Shown here one piece after another: positions 32,406 through 41,606 of a stretch of DNA of 64,000 nt. A program made the translations under genes and the position numbers. This DNA comes from Nocardioides luteus (lineage in GTDB: Bacteria; Actinomycetota; Actinomycetes; Propionibacteriales; Nocardioidaceae). Under the pieces are notes generated by a model. The model ran no database searches. It saw nothing but the letters and a program-made list of their open reading frames with translations, and was not told the origin of the DNA. The DNA is taken from NCBI RefSeq assembly GCF_015752315.1, contig NZ_JADOVJ010000001.1, positions 1,604,501 to 1,668,500 on the forward strand, written 5' to 3'. Within the stretch, counting starts at the first letter, position 1, and each line of letters opens with the position of its first letter.

Positions 32406-33197
32406 CTAGATCTCGGTGACGACGATGTCGAGCTGGGTGCCCTTCTTCGTCGGAGCGCCTTCTTCGACGGTCCAGCCGAGGTCGCGGAAGGCTTCGGCGA
32501 GCTTGGCGGGGGTGCGGGGGTTGGCGCCGGACTCGAGGAGGGCGCGGACGAGGCGGCCCTTGGTGGCCTTGTTGAAGTGGCTGACCACCTTGCGCTGGCC
32601 GTTGTGCTCGTGGAGGACGCGGACGGTGGCGGTGCGGGCAGGCACCGTGCTCGCCCCTTCGGCGTCGGGGCGCCAGAACGCGGCGTACGTCCCGGACCGG
32701 AGGTCCACGAGCAGACCGTCGCCGAGGGCCTCGGTCATGCCGGCGCCGAGGTGGGCGCGCCAGTGGGACTGGATGCCGCCGATGCCGGGGAGGGTGGTGT
32801 CCCCCGAGAGCCGGTACGCAGGGATCCGGTCGGCCAGGCCGACGAGGCCGAACACGGAGCTGGTCACCATGACCCGGCTGGTCGCGCGGCGCTTCGCGGC
32901 CGGTGACAGGGTCGCGGGGGAGAGGGCGTCGTAGAGGACGCCGGTGTAGATCCGGTCGGCGCGGGCGGTGGGCGCCTCGAACAGCCCGGCGTTCAACGTG
33001 ACCAGCTCGGGCTGGGTCTTCGGGATGCCGAGGATGTCGACGGCGGCCTCGGGGCGGGTGGCGCACAGCTCGACCAGCGCGTCGATGACCTTGGCGCGCG
33101 CCGGGTTGAGCACCGGCAGGCTCAGGTCGTCGAGCGTGAGCGGGTTGCCGCGTACGGCCGCGGTCTTGCCCTCCGAGGGCGGCAGCAGGATCAGCAC
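32406..33197 (-). CDS. yaaA: Peroxide stress protein YaaA (DUF328)
   Basis: 263 aa. Family signature PPSEGKT at the N-terminus, YTGVLYDAL, and the C-terminal HFNKATKGRLVRALL. YaaA lowers intracellular free iron during hydrogen-peroxide stress in E. coli and binds DNA. GTG 33197 gives the conserved first strand (LILLPPSEGK). Monocistronic and convergent with the histidine phosphatase. Confidence 0.92.
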   Translation of the reverse strand: MLILLPPSEGKTAAVRGNPLTLDDLSLPVLNPARAKVIDALVELCATRPEAAVDILGIPKTQPELVTLNAGLFEAPTARADRIYTGVLYDALSPATLSPAAKRRATSRVMVTSSVFGLVGLADRIPAYRLSGDTTLPGIGGIQSHWRAHLGAGMTEALGDGLLVDLRSGTYAAFWRPDAEGASTVPARTATVRVLHEHNGQRKVVSHFNKATKGRLVRALLESGANPRTPAKLAEAFRDLGWTVEEGAPTKKGTQLDIVVTEI

Positions 33198-33288
33198 GGT
33201 GACTATGGTGCCGTCCGGGACCAGGATGGCCGAATCGAGGATTGGGTATCTTTCAAAGTGCCTGTGACCTGCGAGAACGCGGCGTGCC

Positions 33289-33294
33289 TACAGT
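33289..33294 (+). promoter_or_regulatory. -10 box of a leaderless promoter (33301 gene)
   Basis: TACAGT ends six bases before ATG 33301; no Shine-Dalgarno is present. Confidence 0.5.
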
Positions 33295-33300
33295 CCAGAG

Positions 33301-33624
33301 ATGATCGCCCTGGCCGCCGAACCCGCGTCCGAGACCAACCTCGGCGGCCTCCTTCTCGTGATCGTCATCATCGGGGTGTTCTGGATGATCCAGGACCTCT
33401 CGAAGAAGGCTCGGGCACGCTCGGAGCACCTCAGGGCGAAGCGGTCGCTGACCTCCTCCCAGCGCAAGGCGCTGGCCCGGATCAACAGGTCGGCGAAGGC
33501 GCACAACGGGTCCAAGAAGGACCTGTGGGAACAGTTCGCCGCCTTCAAGGGCAACCCGAAGGCCTTCGGCAAGGAGGCCGCCTCGCTGTACAAGACCTAC
33601 AAGGCGAAGTCGAAGAAGAAGTAG
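33301..33624 (+). CDS. Small single-pass membrane protein with a basic cytoplasmic tail
   Basis: 107 aa. One TM helix (GGLLLVIVIIGVFWMI, residues ~15-30), then ~75 very basic residues ending in KAKSKKK, predicted cytoplasmic by the positive-inside rule. No domain recognised. The basic tail could contact nucleic acid or anionic lipid. It lies 17 bp before the exoribonuclease, which has its own -10 box. Confidence 0.65.
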   Translation: MIALAAEPASETNLGGLLLVIVIIGVFWMIQDLSKKARARSEHLRAKRSLTSSQRKALARINRSAKAHNGSKKDLWEQFAAFKGNPKAFGKEAASLYKTYKAKSKKK

Positions 33625-33628
33625 CCAC

Positions 33629-33634
33629 TAGAGT
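33629..33634 (+). promoter_or_regulatory. -10 box of a leaderless promoter (RNB gene)
   Basis: TAGAGT ends seven bases before ATG 33642; no Shine-Dalgarno is present. Confidence 0.45.
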
Positions 33635-33641
33635 TCCGGCC

Positions 33642-35105
33642 ATGGGCTCCGCACGCATCATCCGGGTGGCCAGTGCCGACAACGGTGTCGCCGCCACCAC
33701 GCTCCGCGACGGGATCGCCGCGCTCCAGGCCGAGCTGGGGGTGACCCCCGAGTTCCCGCCGGAGGTGGAGGAGGCGGCGGCCGCCGCGGCGGGCAACCCG
33801 AGGCTCCCCGAGCTGGACCGCACCGACCTGCCGTTCGTGACCATCGACCCCGAGACGTCGATGGACCTCGACCAGGCGCTCCACCTGGAGCGCGACGGCG
33901 AGGGATACGTGGTGCACTACGCGATCGCGGACGTGGCCGCCTTCGTGTCGCCCGGCGACCCGGTCGACATCGAGGCCAACAAGCGCGGCGAGTCGCTCTA
34001 CGCCGCCGATGCGAAGGTCCCGCTCCACCCCAAGGTGCTCTCCGAGGACGCCGCCTCGCTGCTTCCCGACCAGGTGCGACCGGCGCTGCTGTGGACCCAC
34101 AAGCTCGATGCCACCGGTGAGGGGATCGACACCTTCGTCGAGCGCGCGCTGGTGAGGTCGCGGGCGAAGCTGTCCTACGACGGCGTGCAGAAGATGTTCG
34201 ACGGCGAGGGATTCGGCGACACCGACTATGCCGGGTCGCTTCAGCTGCTCGAGGAGATCGGTGAGAAGCGGATCGCCCTCGAGGCGGCCCGCGGCGGGGT
34301 GAACCTCCCGCTGCGCGACCAGGAGATCTCGGTCGTGGGCGAGCACTGGTCGCTCGAGTACCGCGACCTGCTGCCGGTCGAGAACTGGAACGCCCAGATC
34401 TCGCTGCTCACCGGCTTCGCGGCCGCGGACCTGATGGTCTACGCCCGCGTCGGGCTCCTCAGGACCCTCCCCGACCCCGACCCCCGAGACGTCCAGCGGC
34501 TGCACCGCACCGCCCGGGCGCTCGGGCTGGAGTGGCCCGCGGAGATGCTCTACCCCGACTTCATCCGCTCGCTGGACGGCAAGAACGGCAAGCACGCCGC
34601 GATGGCGATCGCCTGCACCCGGCTGCTGCGCGGGAGCGGGTACGCCTCGTTCAACGGTGAGCTCCCCGAGCTGACCGAGCATTCGGCGCTGGCCAACGAA
34701 TACATGCATGTCACCGCTCCGCTGCGCCGGTTGATCGACCGCTACGCCGGCGAGGTCTGCCTGGCGCTGTGCGCCGACCAGCCCGTCCCCGACTGGGTGA
34801 CCAGCGCGTTCGCCACGCTCCCCGAGACGATGCGGGCCTCGTCCCGCACCAGCGGCGCCTACGAGCGCGGCGTGGTCGACCTCGTCGAGGCCGGGCTGCT
34901 GTCCACGCGGATCGGGGAGACGTTCGACGCGGTCGTCGTCGAGGTCGACGACGAGGACAAGCGGAAGGGCGCGATCACGGTCGAGGAGCCCGCCATCGAG
35001 GCCGGGGTCACCAGTGCGTCGGCCCTCCCGCTGGGCGAGGAGGTCCAGGTGCGGTTGGAGACGGCCGACGTCGTCGCCCGGAAGGTCGGCTTCACCATCG
35101 CCTGA
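33642..35105 (+). CDS. RNB-domain 3'-5' exoribonuclease (RNase II/R family)
   Basis: 487 aa. The RNB active site FVTIDPETSMDLDQALHLE supplies the four Mg-binding Asp positions, followed by YAIADVAAFV, HPKVLSEDAASLLPDQVRPAL and the C-terminal THSTRP-like HVTAPLRRLIDRY. Compared with RNase R (~800 aa), the N-terminal cold-shock domains are missing and the C-terminal S1 region is short; this compact form is common in actinobacteria. It degrades single-stranded RNA processively. Confidence 0.9.
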   Translation: MGSARIIRVASADNGVAATTLRDGIAALQAELGVTPEFPPEVEEAAAAAAGNPRLPELDRTDLPFVTIDPETSMDLDQALHLERDGEGYVVHYAIADVAAFVSPGDPVDIEANKRGESLYAADAKVPLHPKVLSEDAASLLPDQVRPALLWTHKLDATGEGIDTFVERALVRSRAKLSYDGVQKMFDGEGFGDTDYAGSLQLLEEIGEKRIALEAARGGVNLPLRDQEISVVGEHWSLEYRDLLPVENWNAQISLLTGFAAADLMVYARVGLLRTLPDPDPRDVQRLHRTARALGLEWPAEMLYPDFIRSLDGKNGKHAAMAIACTRLLRGSGYASFNGELPELTEHSALANEYMHVTAPLRRLIDRYAGEVCLALCADQPVPDWVTSAFATLPETMRASSRTSGAYERGVVDLVEAGLLSTRIGETFDAVVVEVDDEDKRKGAITVEEPAIEAGVTSASALPLGEEVQVRLETADVVARKVGFTIA

Positions 35106-35109
35106 ACCG

Positions 35110-35148
35110 GCGGCCGGCCGCCCCGCGGGGGTCGGGGCGGCCGGCCGC
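35110..35148. terminator. Strong bidirectional hairpin terminator
   Basis: Perfect 15-bp stem GCGGCCGGCCGCCCC (35110-35124) with its complement at 35134-35148 and a 9-nt loop, exactly between two convergent stop codons. There is no U-tract, as is usual in high-GC actinobacteria. Confidence 0.8.
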
Positions 35149-35149
35149 G

Positions 35150-36082
35150 TCAGGAGATCAGCTCGTCGAGGCGGTTGTAGACCTCGGCGGAGCCCTCGAT
35201 CACCCGGCTGTGCGCGCCGCCGATGGAGACGGGTACGTCACCCTGCACGGTGATGCGCCGCACCTCGCGCGGCAGCTCGTCGAAGTCGGCGACGGCGTAG
35301 TGCTGGGTGGCGCGGTTGTCCCAGATGGCGACGTCACCCTGCTGCCAGTGCCAGCGGACGGTGTTCTCCAGGGCGGTCACCCGGTCCTGGAGCAGGTTGA
35401 AGAGGGTGGCGCTCTCCTTCTGGTTCAGGCCGGTGAAGTGCTTGACGAAGTGACCCAGCACGAGCGCGCGCTCACCGGTCTCCGGGTGGATCCGGACCGC
35501 CGGGTGCTCGGTCCGGTAGATCGTGGAGACGAACTCCTCGCGCTTGCGCGCGGCCACGTCGTCGGTGGACTCGGCCTCGTCGGGGCGTACGTAGTCGTAG
35601 TCGTTGGAGTGGACCGCCCACAGGTCGTCGACCAGTGCCTTGAGCTGCGGGTGCAGCCTCTCGTAGGCGGTGGCGGTGTTGGCCCAGACGGTGTTGCCGC
35701 CGTACTCGGGGATCTCGGCGCCGCGCAGGATCGAGAACGCCGGCGGCCGGTCGACGAAGGTGACGTCGGTGTGCCAGGAGTTGGCGGCCATGCCGCGGTT
35801 GGCCTTCAGGGTCAGCACCCGGGCGCTGCCGGTGTTGACGGTCGGGTGGGCGGTCGTCAGCGGGCCGAGGCGCTCGCCGAACGCGATCTGCGTGCGGTCG
35901 TCGAGATGGTCCTGGCCGCGGAAGAAGACGACCTTGTGCTTCAGGATCGCGGCCCGGATCTCGGCGATCGTCTCGGCGGGCAGGTCGCCGGAGAGGGTCA
36001 CGCCGTCGATGCGGGCGCCGATCCGCCCGCCGACCTTGTGGACGGTCAGCTCGTTGACGGGGGATGCTTCGGTGATGGTCAT
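35150..36082 (-). CDS. TauD/TfdA family Fe(II)/2-oxoglutarate dioxygenase
   Basis: 310 aa. Facial triad: WHTDVTF (His-x-Asp) and distal His in RATQHYAV; 2OG-binding Arg in [11 protein letters not shown]. Closely follows taurine dioxygenase ([21 protein letters not shown]). It hydroxylates a sulfonate or related small acid, releasing sulfite if TauD-like. Monocistronic; no transporter is nearby. The promoter region (36083-36160) is A/T-rich and contains AAGTC...GACTT arms that might be an operator. Confidence 0.88.
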   Translation of the reverse strand: MTITEASPVNELTVHKVGGRIGARIDGVTLSGDLPAETIAEIRAAILKHKVVFFRGQDHLDDRTQIAFGERLGPLTTAHPTVNTGSARVLTLKANRGMAANSWHTDVTFVDRPPAFSILRGAEIPEYGGNTVWANTATAYERLHPQLKALVDDLWAVHSNDYDYVRPDEAESTDDVAARKREEFVSTIYRTEHPAVRIHPETGERALVLGHFVKHFTGLNQKESATLFNLLQDRVTALENTVRWHWQQGDVAIWDNRATQHYAVADFDELPREVRRITVQGDVPVSIGGAHSRVIEGSAEVYNRLDELIS

Positions 36083-36209
36083 GCGTGGTCTCCTCTGACG
36101 GCGTCGGCTTGATCTGAATAAAGTCTAGTGAAATACATGACTTAAGACCACGGGTGTCTCACGAGACGTTTGGGCACTCCGCACAATGATGCGAGTGGGG
36201 GCCGGTGGA

Positions 36210-36215
36210 TATCGT
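36210..36215 (+). promoter_or_regulatory. -10 box of a leaderless promoter (HOT-like gene)
   Basis: TATCGT ends six bases before ATG 36222; supports this start over an in-frame ATG at 36186. Confidence 0.45.
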
Positions 36216-36221
36216 GCGCTC

Positions 36222-37502
36222 ATGACGCTCGCCACATCCGAGACCGTGTTCACCTATGGCTCCCCGCAGCTCAAGTTCGGCACCGGCGCATCGGCCGAGA
36301 TCGGCTACGACCTGGCGTCGCTGGGCGCCCGCCGCGCCCTCGTGGTGACCGATCCCGGCATCTCAGCGACGGGGCTGCCGCAGCGCGTGGCCGAGCAGAT
36401 GAAGACGTACGACGTCGAGGCCGTCGTCTTCGACGGCGTCCATGTCGAGCCGACGGACGAGAGCATGCGGGCCGCGGTGCAGTTCGCCCGCGAGAACGGG
36501 CCGTTCGACGCGATCGTCGCGGTCGGCGGCGGGTCGAGCATCGACACCGCCAAGGCGGTCAACCTGCTGACCACCAACGACGGCGACCTGATGGACTACC
36601 TCAACGCGCCGGTGGGTCGCGGGCTCGCGCCGGCCAAGCCGTTGCTGCCGCTGGTCGCGGTGCCGACGACCACCGGCACCGGGGCGGAGTCGACGACCGT
36701 GTGCGTCCTCGACGTGCTGTCGCTGAAGGTGAAGACCGGGATCTCGCACGCACGCCTGCGGCCCACCCTGGCCGTCGTCGACCCGGACCTGATGATGACC
36801 CAGCCGGCCGGTGTCACGGCGGCCGCCGGGATGGACATCCTGTGTCATGCACTGGAAAGTCTCACTGCCCGCCCCTACACCTCCTATGAGCGCAAAGAGC
36901 CGTCGCAGCGGGTGCCGTACTGTGGCGCCAACCCCATCGCGAACGTGTGGTCGGAGAAGGCCATCTCGCTGTTGGCGACGTCGTTCCGGTCGGCCGTCGC
37001 GAACGGTGAGGACACGATCGCCCGGGGCGAGATGGCGCTGGCGGCAACCTTTGCGGGCCTGGGATTCGGCAACGCGGGGGTCCACATTCCCCACGCGAAC
37101 GCCTACCCGATCGCCGGCCGCGTGCGGGACTTCCACCCGAAGGACTACCCAGGGGCCGAGCCGATGGTCCCGCACGGCATGGCGGTGGCGCTGACCGCTC
37201 CGGAAGCATTCCGCTACACCTTCGATGCGAATCCCGGCCTCCATCTCCGCGCGGCGCATCTGCTGGCTCCTGATGTGCTCGGTTCGGGGCCGGAACGGGA
37301 TCGTCTGCCCCAGGTGCTGACCGACCTGATGCGCGACATCGGGATCCCGGCGGGGATCGGTGAGGTCGGCTACGTCGCCGCCGACATCCCCGACCTGGTC
37401 GAGGGTGCACTCAAGCAGCAGCGCCTGCTCGCCACCGCACCGAAGCAGCCGTCGGCCGAGGACCTGACCGGGATCTTCGAGAGGTCGATCACGCTCTGGT
37501 GA
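36222..37502 (+). CDS. Iron-containing alcohol dehydrogenase, hydroxyacid-oxoacid transhydrogenase (HOT) type
   Basis: 426 aa. Group III Fe-ADH: NAD-binding GGGSSIDTAKAVN, metal-site segment GMDILCHALES, and HIPHANAYPIAG with further His ligands. Length, a YxSPQLKFG-like N-terminus and the insert after the metal site match mitochondrial ADHFE1-type transhydrogenases, which oxidise 4-hydroxybutyrate coupled to 2-oxoglutarate reduction. The substrate in this organism is not certain. Confidence 0.85.
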   Translation: MTLATSETVFTYGSPQLKFGTGASAEIGYDLASLGARRALVVTDPGISATGLPQRVAEQMKTYDVEAVVFDGVHVEPTDESMRAAVQFARENGPFDAIVAVGGGSSIDTAKAVNLLTTNDGDLMDYLNAPVGRGLAPAKPLLPLVAVPTTTGTGAESTTVCVLDVLSLKVKTGISHARLRPTLAVVDPDLMMTQPAGVTAAAGMDILCHALESLTARPYTSYERKEPSQRVPYCGANPIANVWSEKAISLLATSFRSAVANGEDTIARGEMALAATFAGLGFGNAGVHIPHANAYPIAGRVRDFHPKDYPGAEPMVPHGMAVALTAPEAFRYTFDANPGLHLRAAHLLAPDVLGSGPERDRLPQVLTDLMRDIGIPAGIGEVGYVAADIPDLVEGALKQQRLLATAPKQPSAEDLTGIFERSITLW

Positions 37503-37587
37503 GGAATGCCCGGCGGGGCTACGACGTTCGGTTGGTTGTCTTCTTCAACTGTCTTTCCTCGACCAGACTCTTCCGGAGGTTCCCTCG

Positions 37588-38799
37588 GTGACGTCAGTCC
37601 CGCCGCGGCTCTTGCTCGCACTCGCCCTGCTCTCGGCATCCGCGCCGCTTGCGATCGACTTCTACCTACCCTCTTTCCCGCAGATCGGCTCCGATCTCGG
37701 CGCCGCGGCGAGCAACGTGCAGCTGACCCTCACCGCCTTCCTGATCGGGCTCGCGCTCGGCCAGATCGCCTGGGGCCCGATCTCTGACCGGTTCGGGCGC
37801 CTCAAGCCGCTGCTGATCGGATCGGTCGTGGCCGCGGTCGCCGGTGTGCTGGCCGCGCTGGCGCCGACCGTCGAGCTGCTGATCGCGGCCCGCTTCGTCC
37901 AGGCGCTCGCCGCCGCGGCGGGCATCGTGATGGCGCGGGCGATCGTGGCCGACGTACTCCACGGCTTCGCCGCCGCCCGCGCGATGTCGATCATGATGTC
38001 GATCAGCGGGATCGCGCCGATCCTGGCCCCGGTGATCGGCGGCGCCCTCGCCGGGTTCGTGCCCTGGCGCGGGGTGCTCGGGATCGTCGCCGCGATCGCG
38101 GTGCTTCAGGTCGTCGTCGTGCTCCTGGTGATCCGGGAGAGCCTGCCGGCCGAGCGGCGGAGCAGCCGGGTCGAGTACGCCGACCTCGGCCGCCTCCTCG
38201 CCAAGCCCGCCTTCCTCGGCTACACGCTGACCCAGTCGCTCACGTTCGCCACCCTGATGACGTACGTCTCCTCCTCCTCGTTCCTCTACCAGTCGGTGAT
38301 CGGCACCTCGGCGGCCGTGTACGGCATCGGGTTCGCGGTCAACGCCGCCTTCCTCACCGTCGCCGGGCTGGTCTCGGCACGGCTGGCCAAGCGGCAGGTG
38401 CACCCGGCCCGGATCATCCGCTCGGCACAGCCGGTGATGGCCCTGGCGGCGTTGTCCGTGCTGGTCGTCGCGCTGCTGCCGGTGCCGAAGGTACTCATCC
38501 TGCTGCCGATCGTGGTCGTTACCACCTCCGTCGGCCTGATCATGGGCAACACCGGCGCCCTGGCCATCGAGCAGGCCCGTCCTTCGGTCGGCGCCGGCTC
38601 GGCGTTGATGGGCGGGATCATGTTCCTCGGCGGTGGCCTCGCCTCGCCGCTCGGTGCCGTCGCCGGCGAGCACACCGCGGTGCCGCTGGCGATCACCATG
38701 GTGGTCACCTCGGTCCTCGGCGCGGTCGCCTTCTCCCTCGCGCGGCGCTCGGTCGCCCGCAACCCGGAGTCGGAGGCGGCCTTCGCCACCGCGGCCTGA
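37588..38799 (+). CDS. Bcr/CflA-type MFS multidrug efflux transporter
   Basis: 403 aa, 12 predicted TM helices. SAPLAIDFYLPSFPQI is the Bcr/CflA N-terminal signature; motif A GPISDRFGRLKPLL in loop 2-3; motif C-like ISGIAPILAPVIGGAL in helix 5. Exports drugs or metabolites in exchange for protons. GTG 37588 is set by CGGAGGTT upstream. It follows the HOT gene on the same strand by 85 bp. Confidence 0.88.
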   Translation: MTSVPPRLLLALALLSASAPLAIDFYLPSFPQIGSDLGAAASNVQLTLTAFLIGLALGQIAWGPISDRFGRLKPLLIGSVVAAVAGVLAALAPTVELLIAARFVQALAAAAGIVMARAIVADVLHGFAAARAMSIMMSISGIAPILAPVIGGALAGFVPWRGVLGIVAAIAVLQVVVVLLVIRESLPAERRSSRVEYADLGRLLAKPAFLGYTLTQSLTFATLMTYVSSSSFLYQSVIGTSAAVYGIGFAVNAAFLTVAGLVSARLAKRQVHPARIIRSAQPVMALAALSVLVVALLPVPKVLILLPIVVVTTSVGLIMGNTGALAIEQARPSVGAGSALMGGIMFLGGGLASPLGAVAGEHTAVPLAITMVVTSVLGAVAFSLARRSVARNPESEAAFATAA

Positions 38800-38802
38800 C
38801 CT

Positions 38803-38846
38803 GCCGAGACGTCACCCCCGTCGGCCGACGTACGTGACGCCTCGGC
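38803..38846. repeat. Palindromic repeat, CGTCGGCCGAGACGTCAC family
   Basis: Outer arms GCCGAGACGTCAC (38803-38815) and GTGACGCCTCGGC (38834-38846) pair with one mismatch, around the 12-bp palindrome CGTCGGCCGACG (38819-38830). Related to the perfect 18-bp stem at 57239-57278 and to a partial copy near 42464. Between the MFS and helicase genes; may terminate the former. Confidence 0.65.
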
Positions 38847-38852
38847 GCTGAC

Positions 38853-38858
38853 TAGGCT
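38853..38858 (+). promoter_or_regulatory. -10 box of a leaderless promoter (helicase gene)
   Basis: TAGGCT ends seven bases before GTG 38866; no Shine-Dalgarno is present. Confidence 0.45.
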
Positions 38859-38865
38859 TCGCGGC

Positions 38866-41577
38866 GTGGAGCTCCGTGTTCATCAGCAGCGTGCGCTGTC
38901 CGCGCTGGGCGCGGCCTGGGAGGCGGGGCGGTCGCGGGCGTGGGTGGTGCTTCCGCCGGGTGCGGGGAAGACCCTCGTCGGGCTGGAGACCGCGCGGGAC
39001 GCGATCGACGACGGGGCGAAGGTCGTCGTGCTCAGCCCCAACACGGCGATCCAGGGACAGTGGCTGCGGCAGGCGGCCGCACTGGGTATCTCGGCATCGT
39101 CGTCGCGGGAGCTCACAGCTCCGCTGACGTCGCTGACCTACCAGTCGGTCGCGGTCTTCGGCGATCCCGACGACGAGGCGGAGACCGGGGAGAGCCACCT
39201 GGCCAGGCTGCACGACAACGGCCGAGCCCTGGTCGAAGCGCTGCGAAGCGCCGGGCCGCTGCTGCTCGTGCTGGATGAGTGCCACCACCTGCTCGAGGTC
39301 TGGGGCGAGCTGCTGGGCGAGATCCTCCAGCTGCTGCCCGACGCGCGGGTGCTGGGGCTGACCGCGACGCCGCCCGAGGCGCTGACCAAGGAGGAGTCCG
39401 CGCTGGTCGGGACGCTGTTCGGCGAGATCGTCTTCTCGACCTCGATCCCGGCGGTCGTCCGCGAGGGCGACCTGGCGCCGTTCGCCGACCTGGTGTGGCT
39501 GACCGCGCCGACGACGGGGGAGCGGGAGTGGCTGTGGGGGAGCGCGGAGCGGTTCGAGGAGCTGCTCACCGCGCTGACCTCGGCCGATCTGGGCAGCGTG
39601 CCGTTTCTGACCTGGCTGGACCGGAGGTTCGTGGTGCGGTCGGAGGGCGCGCCGTCCTGGGCCGAGCTCGCCAAGGCGTCGCCCGACCTGACCACCGCCG
39701 CCCTACGAGCCCACCATCGGGGGCTGATCGCGCTGCCCGAGGGGGCGACGTCGACCGAGGCCCATCGTCGTGACCCGTCGGCCGAGGACTGGGTGGCGCT
39801 GATCGGCGACTGGGTGCGCGGACATCTCATGTCCTCCGAGGAGGCGGCGGACCAGGAGGCGCTGGCCGCGATCAAGCAGGCGCTGCCCGCGGTCGGCTAC
39901 TCGCTGACCCGGCGCGGCATCCGGGCCGGCCGCTCACCGGTGGACCGGGTACTGGCCCGCTCCGAGGCCAAGACCGCGGCGACCGCGGCGATCGTCGACC
40001 ACGAGCGGCTCGCGCACGGCGACTCGTTGCGGCTTCTCGTCGTCACCGACCACGAGCGGGCCTCGGCGACGCTGCCGGTCGATCTGCGTGGGGTGATCGC
40101 CGAGCAGTCCGGCTCGGCGCGGGCGGTGCTCGCGACCCTGTGCGCGTCCCACGACGACGTCCTGCTGGTCACCGGCGCCACCGTCGCCGGGCCGCCGGCG
40201 ACCCTCGCCGCGCTGGTGGCGCACATCGCCGAGACCGACCCCGCGCTGGCCGCGGGCCTGGCGGTCGAGAAGGAGGAGGCGTACGCCACCCTCGTGGGGC
40301 GCTGGGGGAGCCGGCAGTGGGTCGCGCACGTCACCCGGTTCTTCGAGGCCGGCGGCTGCCGGGTGCTGGTCGGCACGCGCGGCCTGCTCGGGGAGGGCTG
40401 GGACGCCCGGTCGGTGACCGGGATCGTCGATCTCACCGCCGCCACGACCACGACGGCGGTCGTGCAGCTGCGCGGGCGGTCGCTGCGTACGGACCCCGGG
40501 CGGCCCGACAAGGTCGCCGTCAACTGGACCGTCGTCTGCGTCGAGGAGGAGCACCCGCGCGGCGACAACGACTGGAAGCGACTGGTCCGCAAGCACTCAG
40601 GCTTCTTCGGCGCCGACGAGGACGGTTCCGTCGTCGACGGCGTCGGCCACATCGACGAGTCCTTCTCGCCGTACGCCGCCCCGCCCGAGTCCGACTTCGA
40701 CACCGTCAACGCCCGCATGGTCGCCCGATCGGAGGACCGTGCGGCGATCCGGGAGCGGTGGCGGATCGGGGAGCCGTACGCCGATGTCGCCGGCCGCACC
40801 GTCAGGATCCGCCTGCGCCGGGCGGGTGCGCTGCGTGCGCCGGCCGGGGTCGTCCTCGCTCCCCGACCACCCGGCTTCCGGCTGCTGGAGGGCCGTGTCC
40901 CGGAATGGCGGCTGCCGGCGAAGGCCGCCCTCGTACCCGCGGTGCTGGCGAGCGTCGTGCTGGTCGCGGTCCTCGTCGCCGGCGGCGGGGGAGCGGCGGC
41001 GCTCGGTGGCGTGGCCGGTGCGCTGTGGATGCTGTGGGCCGGTTACGTCTATCGCGACGGCACCCGGATCGCTTCCCAGCTGCGCCGGCGACCGAGCGTG
41101 GGCGCCGTCGCCGCGGCGGTCGCCGACGGGCTGCACGAGACCGGGCAGACCTCGGCCGGCGCCGGCGGGCTCGAGATCGCGGTGGATTCCGACGGCAGCT
41201 ACCGCGTTCACCTGGCCGGGGTGCCCGAGAAGGAGTCGGCGCTCTTCGCGGCCTCGCTCGAGGAGGCGCTGGCGCCGATCGCGGCGCCCCGCTACCTGGT
41301 CTCGCGGCCGGTCGTGGGCGACGTGCACCCCCTCGCGAGCCTTCGCCTGGGGGTCTCCGGAAGGCACACCGCCGAGGCCGAGGCCTGGCACGCGGTCCCC
41401 ACCGCCCTCGGCCGTCGCGCCGCCGACGCGAAGACGTTCCGTGCCGCCTGGGAGCGCTGGGTCGGCGGCTCCGGCCTGCTCTACACCGGCTCACCCGAGG
41501 GCGCCGGCCTCCTGGCCGCCCAGCGCGGCGCCGACCCCTTCGACGTCACCGCCGTGATCCGCCGCCACTGGTCCTGA
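38866..41577 (+). CDS. Superfamily 2 DEAD/DEAH-like helicase with a C-terminal membrane anchor
   Basis: 903 aa. Two RecA lobes: PPGAGKT (motif I, residues 30-36), DECHH (motif II, from residue 137), LTATP (III), VGTRGLLGEGWD (V) and QLRGRSLR (VI, 534-541). After a linker, residues ~686-727 form a hydrophobic stretch (ALVPAVLASVVLVAVLVAGGGG...GVAGALWMLWAGYVY) able to make one or two TM helices, followed by a ~175-residue cytoplasmic-looking domain of unknown fold. SF2 helicases of this size are usually soluble. No nuclease or methylase gene adjoins it. Function unknown; DNA handling at the membrane or defence are possibilities. Confidence 0.85.
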   Translation: MELRVHQQRALSALGAAWEAGRSRAWVVLPPGAGKTLVGLETARDAIDDGAKVVVLSPNTAIQGQWLRQAAALGISASSSRELTAPLTSLTYQSVAVFGDPDDEAETGESHLARLHDNGRALVEALRSAGPLLLVLDECHHLLEVWGELLGEILQLLPDARVLGLTATPPEALTKEESALVGTLFGEIVFSTSIPAVVREGDLAPFADLVWLTAPTTGEREWLWGSAERFEELLTALTSADLGSVPFLTWLDRRFVVRSEGAPSWAELAKASPDLTTAALRAHHRGLIALPEGATSTEAHRRDPSAEDWVALIGDWVRGHLMSSEEAADQEALAAIKQALPAVGYSLTRRGIRAGRSPVDRVLARSEAKTAATAAIVDHERLAHGDSLRLLVVTDHERASATLPVDLRGVIAEQSGSARAVLATLCASHDDVLLVTGATVAGPPATLAALVAHIAETDPALAAGLAVEKEEAYATLVGRWGSRQWVAHVTRFFEAGGCRVLVGTRGLLGEGWDARSVTGIVDLTAATTTTAVVQLRGRSLRTDPGRPDKVAVNWTVVCVEEEHPRGDNDWKRLVRKHSGFFGADEDGSVVDGVGHIDESFSPYAAPPESDFDTVNARMVARSEDRAAIRERWRIGEPYADVAGRTVRIRLRRAGALRAPAGVVLAPRPPGFRLLEGRVPEWRLPAKAALVPAVLASVVLVAVLVAGGGGAAALGGVAGALWMLWAGYVYRDGTRIASQLRRRPSVGAVAAAVADGLHETGQTSAGAGGLEIAVDSDGSYRVHLAGVPEKESALFAASLEEALAPIAAPRYLVSRPVVGDVHPLASLRLGVSGRHTAEAEAWHAVPTALGRRAADAKTFRAAWERWVGGSGLLYTGSPEGAGLLAAQRGADPFDVTAVIRRHWS

Positions 41578-41606
41578 CCCCTCGGCCGTCTCGGCCGCCT
41601 CGGCCG

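Noticed and set aside
38866..41577. Helicase as part of a known restriction or defence system
   Set aside because: No methylase, nuclease or Cas-like gene adjoins it; neighbours are an efflux pump and an SGNH hydrolase. Only the architecture is unusual.
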